From Dendrocalamus latiflorus (taxonomy: Eukaryota; Streptophyta; Magnoliopsida; Poales; Poaceae), in contig CM029612.1 of assembly GCA_017311315.1 (NCBI GenBank), positions 25,068,831 to 25,132,830 of the forward strand: 64,000 nt of DNA, given 5' to 3'. This document shows positions 22,137-33,900 of this stretch, one piece after another (within the stretch, counting starts at the first letter, position 1; every line of letters begins with the position of its first letter). The notes under the pieces are model-generated. The model was given only the letters and a program-made list of their open reading frames with translations, did no database searches and was not told where the DNA came from. A program made the position numbers and the translations under genes.

Positions 22137-24894
22137 CCACTTGGTCATATTGGATTTGACCATTTGACCAGAGTTAGCGGCCACGATCTCATTCGTGGTC
22201 TGTCGAAACTCAAGATGGTCAAAGATCTAGTTTGCGCTCCATGCCGGCACGGCAAGATGGTTGCCGCTTCTTATCCCTCCGGCCACAATGACTATGACCG
22301 ATGCATCAGGACAGCTGCTTCATATGGACACAGTTGGACCAGCTCAAGTGCAATCAGCAGGAGGGAAGTGGTATGTTGTTGTCGTGGTCGATGACTTCTC
22401 GAGGTACTCTTAGGTGTTTTTCTTAGCCTCGAAGGATGAGACGTTTACATATTTCCGAGGTCTTTTCAGTAGGCTTTCTGTTGAGCTCTCAGATGCCTTA
22501 CGAGCGATCCGCAGTGATAATGGCACATAGTTCAAGAATTCCTACTTTGAGAGGTTCTGCGATGAGACAGGTGTAGAGCACCAGTTCTCTTCTCCGCATG
22601 TCCCACAGCAAAATGGCGTCGTGGAGAGGAAAAACCGTACCTTGGTCGAGATGGCCAGGACGATGCTCGATGAGTATTCTACACCTAGGAAGTTTTAGGC
22701 TGAGGCTATTGCGACCGCGTGCCATGTTTCGAACAGAGTCTTTCTTCGGGCACACTTGCATCGCATGTCTTATAAGTTGAGATATGGGCGAAAGCCCAGT
22801 GTCTCGCATTTTCGTGTATTTGGTTGCAAGTGTTTCATTCTGAAGTCCGGGAACCTAGACAAGTTCGAGTCATGATCTTATGATGGTATCTTTCTAGGTT
22901 ACTCGACTTCTTCGCGGGCGTATAGGATTTGGAATTGCGAGTCTAATAAGTTGGTAGAGACCTGTGAGGTGACCTTCGACGAGGCCAGTCTGGGGACTAG
23001 GCCCGATATCTCAGGTTCTTTAGAGCAGTTCGAGCCCATATTTATGGATGATAAGGACGATGGAGATGAGGGTTGTTTACCCGATCCAGTTCCTCATCCT
23101 CCACCCGAGGTGCCGTCTTCCACCGCACCTGCAGGTGATCAGCCCATGCCTTCTGCTTCCTTCGGAGCTAGTGGCTCTGTTTCTACCTCATCAGCTCATG
23201 AGGTAGAGGCCACTTCTTCATCTCATCCTGGACCTCCCCGACATATCCAGAAAGACCATCCTTCTGAGCAGATTATTGGAGAAATCTTTGAGCGAGTCAC
23301 TCGCTCAAAGTCTGGCATGTCACATTTCTGTCTTCATTCTGCCTTTGTTGCTGCTTTTGAGCCCAAAGATATTAGTCATGCTCTTTCTGATGAGTCTTGG
23401 GTCAATGTCATGCATGAGTAGCTAGAGAATTTCGAGAGAAACAAGGTCTGGTCGCTTGTTGAGCCCCCTCGATGTCACAATGTCATTGGGACTAAGTGGG
23501 TGTTCAAAAACAAGCAGAGTGAGGATGGGGTTGTCATTTGGAACAAGGCTAGACTGGTAGCTCAGGGCTTCTCCCAGGTTGAGGGTCTAGATTTTGAGGA
23601 GACCTTTGCTCCTGTAGCTAGACTTAAGGCCATTAGAATCCTGCTTGCTTTTGCGGCTTCTAAGGGTTTCAAGTTTACCAGATGGATGTCAAGAGTGCCT
23701 TCCTCAATGGCTTTATTGAGGAAGAGGTCTATGTGAGACAGCCTCCAGGTCTCAAGAACCCCAAATACCCAAACCATGTCTACAAGCTTTTCAAAGCCTT
23801 GTATGGACTTAAGCAGGCCCCCTAGAGCTTGGTATGAGAGGCTTAAGTCCTATTTGTTGAGTCATGATTTTGAGATGGGTAAGGTGGATAAGACCTTGTT
23901 CATTCGTCGGCATGGCGCTGACCTTCTGCTCGTCCAGATTTATGTGGATGACATCATCTTTGGCGGCTCTTCTCATACTCTTGTTTCACAGTTCTCAGAT
24001 GTCATGAGCACCGAGTTTGAGATGAGTATGATGGGTGAGTTGACCTTCTTCCTTGGCTTCCAGATCAAGCAGACTCGGGAGGGTACCTTCTTGCATCAAG
24101 GCAAGTACACTCGTGACCTCCTGAGACGCTTTGACATGAGTGATGGTAAGCCCGTGTCAACTCTCATGGCGTCCACAGCTTCTCTTGACCCAGATGAGGA
24201 CGGCGAGCCAGTTGATCAGAAGGAGTATCGCAGCATGATTGGCTCCCTCTTGTACCTCACTGCCTCGAGACCGGACATACACTTTGCTGTGTGTCTTTGT
24301 GCTCGCTTTCAGGCTTCTCCTCGCGTATCTCACTGCCAGGCGGTGAAGCGCATTCTTCGGTACCTTCGAGCTACCATTGACTATGGTATCTGGTACTCTT
24401 CCTCATCTTGTCTTTCCTTGAGAGCCTACTCGGATGCAGACTTTGCTGGCTGTAGCATAGATAAGAAGAGCACTTCTGGCACCTACCAATTCATTGGCAC
24501 TTCTCTTGTTTCTTGGTCTTCTAGGAAGCAGTCCGGTGTTGCACAGTCTACCGCAGAGGCCGAGTACGTCGCTGCAGCCAGTTGCTGTAGCTAGGTGCTT
24601 TGGATGGTCTCGACTTTGCAGGACTTTGGGTTAGTTATCGATAGTGTTCCACTCTTTTGGGATAACACTTCTGCGATTAACATTGCTAAGAACCCAGTGC
24701 AGCATTCTCGGACCAAGCACATTAATATTAGATATCACTTCCTTCGAGACCATGTAGAGAAGGGTGACATAGTGCTCCAGTTTGTGGAGAGGGACCACCA
24801 GTTGGCTGACATCTTTACCAAGCCTTTGGATAGCTCTAAGTTTTCAGCCTTGCGGGGAGAGTTTGGGGTGGTTTGTCCTTATGGACTGTTGTGA
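22137..24894 (+). pseudogene. Copia pol (integrase, RT, RNase H)
   Basis: This starts in the GAG-pre-integrase block (LGHIGFDHLTR, CAPCRHGKM). Integrase fragments follow (VVVDDFSRYS, AIRSDNGT, HVPQQNGVVERKNRT), then a linker, then reverse transcriptase with IGTKWVFKNK, ARLVAQGFSQ, MDVKSAFLNG (out of frame near 23690) and the YVDDIIFGG active site (about 23940-23967). RNase H carries YSDADFAGC, AEAEYVAAAS and ADIFTKPL. At least seven in-frame stops (for example 22412, 22698, 23421, 23824 and 24594) and frameshifts near 22375 and 23685 rule out expression. The last frame ends at 24894, next to GAGGGGGAG. Confidence 0.9.
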
Positions 24895-26252
24895 GGGGGA
24901 GTTTTGTACTTAATTGATATATCTTGTTTATTATGCTCTTACTCTTTTCTGTTGCATTGCATATGGGTTAGTCCTCCTAGCATAGATTAGAGTGCTTCTC
25001 TTGTCTAGTTGCTTAGACTTCTTACTCTTATCTTGTGATTCTAGGATGCTGCTTATTATCCGGTTCTCTTCTTTCTGCATTGTAATATAACTACATGGAG
25101 TCTTGATTATTATCCTGTTATGACATGATTACAATGTATTACATCTTACCATGACTTGAGCTTACTTGCTAGATATATCATGACTTTATATGTGTAGTCA
25201 AGTCTTTGCCATGATAGCTTGATTAAAATGTTCAACTTGAACTAATTCATGTTATGTTAGCTTTTGACACTAGTCTTTCTTTAGTTATCTTTTTATGATT
25301 CATGCTATGTCAAATGAGCTGAGTTGAGTCTTGAATCTATATTGAGCTTTAGATTGAGCTATGTTAGTTCCTTGATGAAACATGAGTTAGTATAACCTTT
25401 TAAGAAAGCAAAAAGATCTCTTTTGTGCGAAACAACTGATCTCACCAATTCTTTCTCATGAGACGGCTTGCCATTGCACTAGGCATGAACTCAGGGGGAG
25501 TTGTGGATGACCAAGACTATTTTCTTAAGCTTCTCGCTTGAAGTAGTCGCATAAGGCTTGAGATCTAGCATATAGCTAAAAATGTTGGTTGGAGACAATC
25601 ATGAGTTCTAAAAGGAAAATTTATGACAAATGTGCTTCATTTGCTTAATTATACAAAAAGATCAAGTACTTGAACAAATGCTTCTCTCTTGAATTTGTAG
25701 CACTCTAAATTGACTCAATACTAGCTTCTTGGTTTCACTTAGCTTATTGACATGGCCTGCATCATCTTTGGATACGTTTAGCTAGACTACAATCATGGTT
25801 GACTTGACATGCTAAGTAACTCGATCAAATTTCAGATTATGACTTATTTGGCGTATCTTGATTATACATGTCTTGTCATGATCTTGATAGCATACTCATG
25901 TCTTATGGCTTGATGTAATCCTCATATGGTCATTTTGGATAATCTTCATGGCTCTAAATGCTTAAAATAAACCAACTTCAGCCATTTCATCTAATATCAT
26001 GCCTTATTCTCTCTTTTGCATCCTTAATGTGTTTATTGCCAAAAGGGGGAGAATAGCGGAGAAAAAGCCATTTGGGGACTTTCTAGAGCTTTGGAGAACA
26101 ATTTGCTCTTTCTTTTGTTGCTCTAGTGTTTCTTTGTCAACATGGTCATAAGTTTTTTTGATTTCTCTTGGACCATGTTTGACTCTTGTTTCTTTTCAAA
26201 CTCAACTTTGTGCTTTTTCTGGGTTTGTCAATATACTCATCAAGGGGGAGAT
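24895..26252 (+). other. Copia 3' spacer with multiple purine tracts
   Basis: There is no open frame of note. GGGGGAG-containing purine tracts occur at about 24893, 25492, 26044 and 26243, the last abutting the 3' LTR. Multiple tracts before the 3' LTR are a described Sirevirus characteristic. The corresponding stretch of the second family copy is 56950-58690 on the minus strand. Confidence 0.65.
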
Positions 26253-28002
26253 TGAGAGACCATGTGGAGGTGACCACATGTTTATGATGAGTAATTGACA
26301 AGTTTGTTGCAAAGATTGAGTTTGGTTTGAGTGATTTGTGCCAGGTCGGCATTTGGCGCAATCGGGTATGGTTGGACGGTCTTATTGCATATTCGTCTTC
26401 CCGATTGGTCGTTTGGGCAATTTCATGCTTAAGTTCGTTTTGTTGATGCTAACTGTGATTACATATGTCGAGCGGTGCTATGTGATGTGTTTCTTGTCTG
26501 TGATGGCTGTAGGACGTCAAGGCGGAGTCGTGGCGAGGCACGAGGTGACCGGACTAGGCACAGGCGGTGTCGAGGTCAGAATGGTCGGATGTGTCGAAGA
26601 TGACGGAGACTCGAGGTGGTTGCGAGGCTTGGATGACAAGGAACGCGGAAGCTTCCCGGAAGGTGCAAGTGGGGCGTTTCGGTAAAAGCGCAAAGCTGCA
26701 CAGGTGGAAGCGGTTCCGTTCGGGTTTAGCGGGTATAACGGGTTGGAGACCCGTTAGCCGGAGCCTATATAAGGAGGGGATGTCTTCTTATGGTTGCATG
26801 GATTCAATGGATTGAAGGGGTTGTTAGGGTTTGCTTTAGTCAAAATAGCCTTTGGAGAGGTTGTTTTGGCTTTAGGCTTTAGTTGGTAGGTGAGAGCAGG
26901 TGTTGTCTCCCGTAGCTTCTCTGTCCCCTTCGTGTGTTCTTGAGAGATAGAGAGAGGAGTTCTTGATTTTCTCCAAGCATGTATGGGATTGTAGGGATGA
27001 TATGAGTTGATACTCCTTGTAATCATGTATCTCTCTTCCTTAATATCAATCTGAGATGGCTTTGTTTGAGTTTGATTGAATTCCTGGCTCTCTGTTGGTT
27101 TTTATCCTTCGATGTCCCTTCAGTGTGATTTTTGAGTTTTTGTGTTTTGTCTCGATTCTTGCTGAGGAGTAGAAAAATGGGTTGCTCTATGATGGAATTG
27201 CATTTCTAGACCCTTTGGTCATCTAGTTCCAAGAGCAATTTGATCGATTTGCAAGAATCACATTTTTAGCCTTCCTGTGTTCTTCATTTCTCTTCTAGGG
27301 TTTTGGTGAGTTTCTTGATTCTCTTCATGAGATGGCATGAAATTTGGCATGTTAAGTTCTAAGGCTATTAAGTAGCTATTCCCAAAGTTTCATGGCCAAA
27401 GGATCAAGGATTGGAGGGGAATTTGGATTTTGGTGCTGCACTCTATAGGTTTTCAGTTTTCATCCCAAATCCTCTTTTCTTGGTTATGAGTTGGCTTCTT
27501 GTGATCCCTGGTTATTTAAGAGGTTTTCTCTCAGTTCTGGACTGAAATCTCCAGAGAGAAATCTCCATTTTTATTGCAGTTTGAAGTTATAAGTTTTTAG
27601 TCTGAAATCCCTGCTGTTGTCTGCCCTGGGATTCGTGAAACGGTCAGACCGAAAATGGAGAGGCGGTCAGACCGGATTAAAAGGGGCGGTTAGACCGGCA
27701 TTGTGGGACCGGTCAGACCGGCAGTATGCGGGCGGTCTGACTGGCCACTTCACACCGGTCTGACCGACCATTAGGTTTTTGGCGATGCCTTCTGTGTTTG
27801 TCTGCTGTCCCTTTTGATTTGGGTGCTTCTTCTTTGCTTTTCTTTCCGGGGGTGTTTGGCAAGAATTTCAGAGAGCTTGTGTGGTCTCGCTTCATGGCTT
27901 TGCGTAGCTATTGGGGAGTGGACTCACGGGTGGATATCTTTTAGGGGCAAGTTTTTTAAAGAGTCGACATTCACCCCCCTCTGTCGCCATTTCGGTCCAA
28001 CA
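26253..28002 (+). repeat. Copia 3' LTR (1,750 bp)
   Basis: It begins TGAGAGACC after CAAGGGGGAGA and ends GGTCCAACA. Near 26765 there is a TATATAAG-type box followed by a likely transcribed leader. A cluster of GGTCAGACCG and its reverse complement occupies 27635-27775. The minus-strand copy at 54987-56949 is recognisably the same LTR, including this cluster. Confidence 0.85.
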
Positions 28003-28589
28003 AATAGCAGTGGCTCAGATGAGTAAGCCATATCGCATCCCATGCAATGCATTTTTTGTTCTATTATATGTACTCGTACAAATATTCGTAATGCATAAAA
28101 TTCTTGAAAAATAGACAATTACTATGACTATGTCAGGATGCTGCAGTGGCTCAGATGAGTTAGCATCGGCTGCCTCCCCTGAGCTCCTCTGCATCCAGTT
28201 GTGATGCCATGGTTCATTGCACATGGCACTCTGGTCATAAGAGTACCTTGTGCAATGTCACCGTCGTGACACAACGGTAACATTGCCGCCTCCTCTCCTT
28301 CATTGGCACTAGTACTTTATTCATCCCCCCATCCAATCCCCCCTCTCTTCTTTGATGCTTCGATGGATATGATACGTGTGAAAATTATTTGTTGATGCCT
28401 TAGTTCTTGCATGTGATGCTTGGATGGATATGGCTAGGATGATCTTGTTTTCATAAATTGGTCTGCTTTGATTCATCTACATTATCTGATTGTGTTGTTT
28501 TATAGCATAATTAGTGCAAACAGCGTAATCAGAGAATGTTGATGAATTGAAGGAGGCCTATTTTTGAGTTCGATAGAAACTTATGACAT
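28003..28589. other. residual PMD 3' sequence and spacer
   Basis: The word GCAGTGGCTCAGATGAGT occurs at both 28008 and about 28142. From 28137, after a TATGTCAG acceptor-like site, an open frame (GCSGSDELASAASPELLCIQL) ends in TGA at about 28202 and could be the last exon of the PMD gene. The remainder holds no supported gene. Confidence 0.3.
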
Positions 28590-28835
28590 ATGGTTCTATT
28601 TAGGAACCATATGTGATAATATACTATCACAGATAGTTTGTAGTAAGAACTGTCTGTAATAATTGTTATCACAGATGGTTCTATTTAGGAATCGTTTGTG
28701 ATAATTGTATCATAGACGGTTCAAAAACCGTCTGTAATGCACTTAGGGTATTATAAACCCATAAGCATAGACAGTTCAAAAACCATTTACGATGACATTT
28801 TTGAATCGTCTGTGATGAGCTTTTCTATAGTAGTG
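28590..28835. mobile_element. orphan CACTA-type terminus
   Basis: The sequence ends CTTTTCTATAGTAGTG, the reverse complement of a CACTACTATAG terminus. It is preceded by subterminal repeats of the type ACGGTTCAAAAACCGTCTGT and more degraded forms (28610-28820). No matching left terminus was found in the preceding sequence. It is related in style, but not identical, to the complete CACTA at 34799-40742. Confidence 0.7.
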
Positions 28836-29469
28836 TGTGCTTCTTGCTTGGTCAATTTTGAATTGAGAGCGACGAGTCGGTGACTTATCATCCTTGAACT
28901 CCTTGCTCCTCAGTTTGAGACAATTCATCTTAATGTGATTAAGCTCATCACATTCATAGCATATGATAGGACCTGTTCTATTCAAAGTATTTAAAATTTG
29001 ACGAGCATTATCAGAATCAAAATATATGACATCAAAATATTGCAAATCACTAACAATTTTATTAAAGCAGTCAAAAAGTGCATTTATTGATTCTCTAGGT
29101 TTCATTTCAAATTTAGAATACTTCTTTTTTAAATTGGTTATGACGAACACCTTTAATAGATTTAGAATCTTCGTGATAATTAGCTAGAGTAGTCCAAATT
29201 TTATTTGCAGATTTAATATGAGCAATTATGATAAACTCATTTCTACTTAAATCTTGCAATAAAATATTTCTTGTATTCGTATTAGCTTCAACATCAGCAG
29301 TATTTTCAATAGTAACGACAGGAGGCACTACATATGAATTTTCAACTTTTTGCCAAATAGTATTACCTTGTGCTTATAGAAATACCTCTATACGACTTTT
29401 CCAATAGAGATATTCTGATCCATAAAAAAACAGTGACTTACCTGAAAAATGGTCCTGATTTGATGCCAT
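28836..29469 (-). pseudogene. Copia gag fragment
   Basis: The minus-strand start ATG at 29469 gives MASNQDHFSGK, followed by UBN2-type gag peptides (RNEFIIIAHIKSANKIWTTL, KKYSKFEMKPRESINALFD). A knuckle-like CYECDELNHIKMNCLK follows near 28920-28965; it is an atypical spacing. Frameshifts separate the parts. The fragment ends at the orphan CACTA terminus. Upstream lie a PBS and LTR edge, so this is the 5' end of a separate Copia element. Confidence 0.75.
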
Positions 29470-29478
29470 TGTGACGTT

Positions 29479-29490
29479 GCTCTGATATCA
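29479..29490 (-). other. Copia primer-binding site and LTR edge
   Basis: The minus strand reads TGATATCAGAGC, one base different from the initiator tRNA-Met type PBS. It lies two bases inside a putative LTR end (...CTTACA, edge at 29493). Confidence 0.7.
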
Positions 29491-29492
29491 CT

Positions 29493-30160
29493 TGTAAGAT
29501 TGTAAGTGCCTTCTCACATCAAAAACTAGCAAATGAGGTGAGCGACTTCTTCACTTTCAAATTAGGTCCTTTACCTTTCCACAACAAATATGGGACTATT
29601 CTAATAACTAGTATATTTTACTATAAAATTATAAAGAATAGCAGTCTAAGTTGTATCTCGGAGATCGTGAAAATAAAAAACGTCAAGTAAAAAAAAAACG
29701 GAGGAAGTAGTATATAATGCATGTGCTAGAGGGTCCTGACTTTCTAAATCTAAGGCATGCAAACTAAATTAGCTAAACCTGTAAGACGGTAAAAGAATGT
29801 TCGAGGCTTGCTTCCAGCCTGTTCCCAGAATATTTCCACCGAATTTTCGATGTGCAACGGGGTTAATATAAGGATTAGGATAAACAATTTACGAGACCGG
29901 AGTCCCTATGTGCACGAGTATTGAAAGGTAAATACTAGCACCCACATGGTGATCTTCTGTCGGCTGCAAATTAAGGGAAAACACGCATCACAATCTTGGA
30001 TGCATGGCCAAGAGGGGTCGAAACGAGGACTCGTAAGACGGGTTGGAACTGGTGAACCGACCAATATATGTTTTGCAGCGATAACTGGATCCCCACTGTT
30101 GAGTCCTTTAAACCCATGCTCCGTTCCGGCCTGAGAATAGCTAATAGCTAGCATGGTGGA
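29493..30160. other. Copia LTR remnant and spacer
   Basis: This is probable 5' LTR sequence of the minus-strand Copia fragment, with its far end not resolved. A Stowaway-like terminal word (ACGGAGGAAGTAG) occurs near 29698-29710 without a visible partner. No gene is supported. Confidence 0.35.
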
Positions 30161-30166
30161 GACGGT

Positions 30167-30260
30167 GTAACTAATAGATTTAATAAATAGTACCAGTTGA
30201 TAGATAACTTTTGCTTTTAATTTCTATCAACTGATGCTATTTACCAAATCTATTAGTTAC
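30167..30260. repeat. 94-bp near-perfect inverted repeat (hairpin)
   Basis: Arms of 38 bases start GTAACTAATAGATTT and end AAATCTATTAGTTAC, with about four mismatches and a ~18-base loop (TAACTTTTGCTTTTAATT). It lies about 0.66 kb downstream of the GS3 stop. It could be a tiny MITE or a small-RNA precursor. No clear target duplication was seen. Confidence 0.75.
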
Positions 30261-30920
30261 AGTTAAAAATTATCGGCTGCAGCAAAAGAAAAGAACGGAG
30301 CCTATGCAGTTCGATCGATCAGGATTGCTAAACCTTTTCTTGCACGGTTGGACCTTCAGCGATGTGTCGCCTATCGCTCAGGTTAATGATCGATATCAGA
30401 AAAGCCCGCACAGAATACGGCCAGTTTCATGTACATGTTGACACGTGCCACCAGGTCCTAATTAACCTCTCCAAGAGAAGTCACTCCATCCGTTTTGTCG
30501 CTAGGAATTCCGTTCCATCAAATGATCGGTGTTCCGAACACCTGACGACATAGCACCCTCTGAAGACTGAAGGTGATCCAATCACATTTGTCAGATTGAA
30601 AAACTTAAGCTTCCTCGATCAAGTCCGAATATTTCACTAGTTTCTCTTCGCTAGCTTAAGGACATTTCATTATTACCGACCGTATAAATATGTGAATTAA
30701 AATCTTATATTTGCCTTGCAAAAGTAAAACCACCCGTGCTCAATATATCTGGAATCACCAGCAGCATCAGTCAGTCAGTCGGTCGGTCGGTCAGTACTCC
30801 ATGGTGGTCATGGGCACCAAAACCAAACAAATTAAAGCCACACCGCAACACAGCCAAAACACGGCAGATCTAGCATTCCCATCAAAATCACCGACAGGTA
30901 ATTGACACACAAAATTCAGC

Positions 30921-33900
30921 TCATGAACACAAGCAACACCGAGGGATGCAGCCTGTGCCGCTGCACCTAGGACATGCGCAGGAGCACCTGGGGCACGGGC
31001 AAGTGCAGTCGCACGAGCAGCGCGGGCACTGCACGCTGCACGGGCTGCAGCAGCACGGCGGACGGCAGCAGCTTGCGCACCCGACGCGGCACCGGCAGCA
31101 GAGGCAGCTGCTTCTGCTTCTGCAACGGCACAGCCTTTCCAGCGCTCCACAGGAGCAGCAGCAGCAGCAGCCGCTCGGCCTCTTGAGCTGGGAGGAGGAG
31201 GAGCACCCGCCGCCGCCGCCGCAGCAGCTCGGCCTCTTGAGCTGGGAGGAGGAGAAGCACCCGCCGCAGCAGCAGATCCACGAGAGGTAGCTCAAGCACG
31301 TCCTTGCTCTGCACAGACGTGCTACCTCAGTCAGTGATTATTAGTTATTAACGCTCGTGACGACGAGTGAACTGATGATTCGGCGGGACGTCGAATCGAC
31401 GATTATGAGTCCAGGTCCAGTGATTATCAGGGCAAGTAACAATGAGTTGACGGTTCTGCGTGACATCAAATCGAGGATTATTAGCGCAGGTAACGACAGG
31501 TTCAGTGATTATTAAGTGGAGTGGGGACTAGTATCAACGAGTTGATTGTTCTGTGAAATGTCATGTTGACGATTCATGATTGTTAAGTAACGTCAAGTTA
31601 ATGGTCGAGGTTTGTGTAGTGGAGGGCTGCATAATTGGCAATCATTGAGTAAATGCTCCGCCTCAAAAAAAAAAAAACCTGATACAAGCTGTCCTGACGC
31701 TGAATAACAGGCTTCACTGTTTTCTTTCAAATTTCATGATTGTAAGAACATTGAATCGAACACTATGTGTAAGTTGAACTGATCGATTTTGCATCCCTTT
31801 CTGTCATAACAAAGAAGAGAACTAACTGAACTACATTAATTTGTTCCATCTGAGCTAACTGACCTGAAGAATCAGAGCATGGCAATCGAAGTTTTCTCTC
31901 ATGACGTGAATAAAGTAAGGAGGTGTACTAGCTGATAAATGAAAAAAAAACGTCCATCTGCGGTACAAAAAATTTCAGGACATACATCATGGTGCAAATT
32001 AACGTGGTGGCGATGCACGAAAAAACAGGAAATATACAGAAATCTGAATAGGCTGTGTAAGGTGAGGTTATTTGAATATGTGCAGATTAGTTATTTTCCT
32101 GTGTTCATTAGTTCAATTATGTCAAGAATAATTAACTAGGAAGAACATGATAGTGGACCCTAAGAAAAAGTAAGAACCTGCAGGAACATATATTAAGATC
32201 TGGGGATAAAGAAAGTACCGAGGCTTCTTCAAAAAGTAGTGAGATTGATCAGCATTTCGCTTCTCCGATGAACTGCTTGTAAGTAGAGAGTAAGAAAAGG
32301 TATCATTTATGTAAAGTTAAAGACAAATTTTCAACCTGAAAATCCATACATCGTTGTGAATGGATCGGTGTTCCGTGCTATGAACTCATCAACCCTGCAA
32401 AATTTTATCGAAGGGGCAATCAACGATCATCTCTCCGTGTTTCCAACAAGAATAATTTGTCTCAGTTAAGCTAATTCGATTTTCAGCACGAAACTTCAAC
32501 CAATTATCTGGTTCCAACAAATTGGTTGACCCCCCCCCCCCCCAAAAGAGAGTGTATAGGCATTACTCGGATATTTTCTTCCTAATTATCATCCAAATCT
32601 GTGACATTTGGATTAGAGATTAAGGGGCCCCTTGTTTTTAAAAGGGGGAGATTTTTTCAAGGGGGAGGGGGATAATTCATGGCCATTGGATCTCTAATCC
32701 AATAGTCCTAAATCTGGATGATAGTTAGAAAGAAAACATCCGGATGATGTTTAACAAAATCCAAAAAAAAAGCAAGAGAGAAAATATGCTCAAAGTACAG
32801 TAACCCAAAGTAGTAAACCGAAAGGTATACCAGTTAAAATAACCTTCAGGCAAACTAACGCACCTATAAACTGGCAAAATTACAGACAACACTTATAAGG
32901 TCTTCAACTCATCTTCACAAGAATTAGTTCTACGTAGTTTATGCCTTTTGCACAATTCCATGCGAAAAGTTGGTTTGCACTGACTTTTTGAATACCTGCA
33001 CCAGATCTGACCCTAGGTATGTTTGACGGAAGAGCATGCTCTGAAGACTGAATAAATTCATACATCTGAATTATAGTCATATATCCCAACATCACATTTT
33101 CAATTTACCTTAATCAACTGTGATATCTCCTAAAAACTACTAACATCCAAAGTTGGTACAATGTTTCTATACCTTACTCCTTTAGTTTGCAATAATACAA
33201 AAAGAATGGAAGAAGAAAGAGGAAAAATAAAATTTAAAAAAATAACTGCAGCTTACTCTTTGCAGCATTTGGAGGCAGGATGGACGCCTTCGACGGATTT
33301 GATTTCATCCTACAAGGAAAGAATTGTTTCTTGAATTAATTTAAGTAATTTCAGGAAAACAATTTTTCATTCAAACTAGGAGTACACTATACAACGAGGA
33401 AAGGCCATGTGTTGAGCCTGTCATCTTTTCAGGTGATGTCTGGGATATTTTAACATAAAAAACATTAAAGCTAACCAATGAACCAATATATAAAAAACAT
33501 TAAGCTCAAGCTAATCCCATACGGGCCATGATTCTAAGACGCACCCAGTCTTTATTAGAGCGCTCACTTCTCGCACCGGTCAAGCGACGCATGGCTTAGT
33601 CAAAGCTCATCAAGTGAACCATATGCCATATTACTGCCTTGCATGAAATAGTCAAATCAAAAGCGTAGACCATCGATGGCGTAGGTTGCTCTCCCGAACC
33701 CCTAAAACCCTAAAACAAAACCACCAAACCGCTTTTGTTTGATTCTTATTGTGCAGAGTATCCATGGATTCTCTCGCTCTCTCTAGGACCCCTCCAAAGG
33801 CAAAGGGAATAATAAGGCAGAGAGACTTTGCCTTAACACAAATCGATGGTACGATCCGCACGTGCCCAGGGGGAGCGGCCGGCGCGTTAAACTAGAGCAA

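Larger units (their letters stand above)
22094..28002 (+). mobile_element. decayed Ty1/Copia element, Sirevirus-like, 5' half deleted
   Basis: The 3' LTR is 26253-28002 (TGAGAGACC...GGTCCAACA). The same first ~43 bases (TGAGAGACCATGTG...GATGAGTAAT) occur at 22094-22136 and then join directly to the GAG-pre-integrase region. One deletion therefore removed most of the 5' LTR, the PBS and gag. Flanking pentamers GATAG (22089-22093) and AATAG (28003-28007) match at four of five bases and are probably the target duplication. Between pol and the 3' LTR there is a 1.36-kb spacer with repeated GGGGGAG purine tracts, a Sirevirus trait. The element interrupts the PMD pseudogene. A second, truncated copy of the family lies at 54987-58908 on the minus strand. 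Confidence 0.85.

Noticed and set aside
30946..31290. Plus-strand and alternative-frame open frames (His/Gln-rich, Ala-rich, Leu-rich)
   Set aside because: They are shadows of GS3 exon 5. The minus-strand cysteine-rich frame continues in phase from four conserved upstream exons.
33652..33861. 69-codon minus-strand frame in GS3 intron 1
   Set aside because: No domain, and it falls inside an intron bounded by convincing GS3 splice sites.
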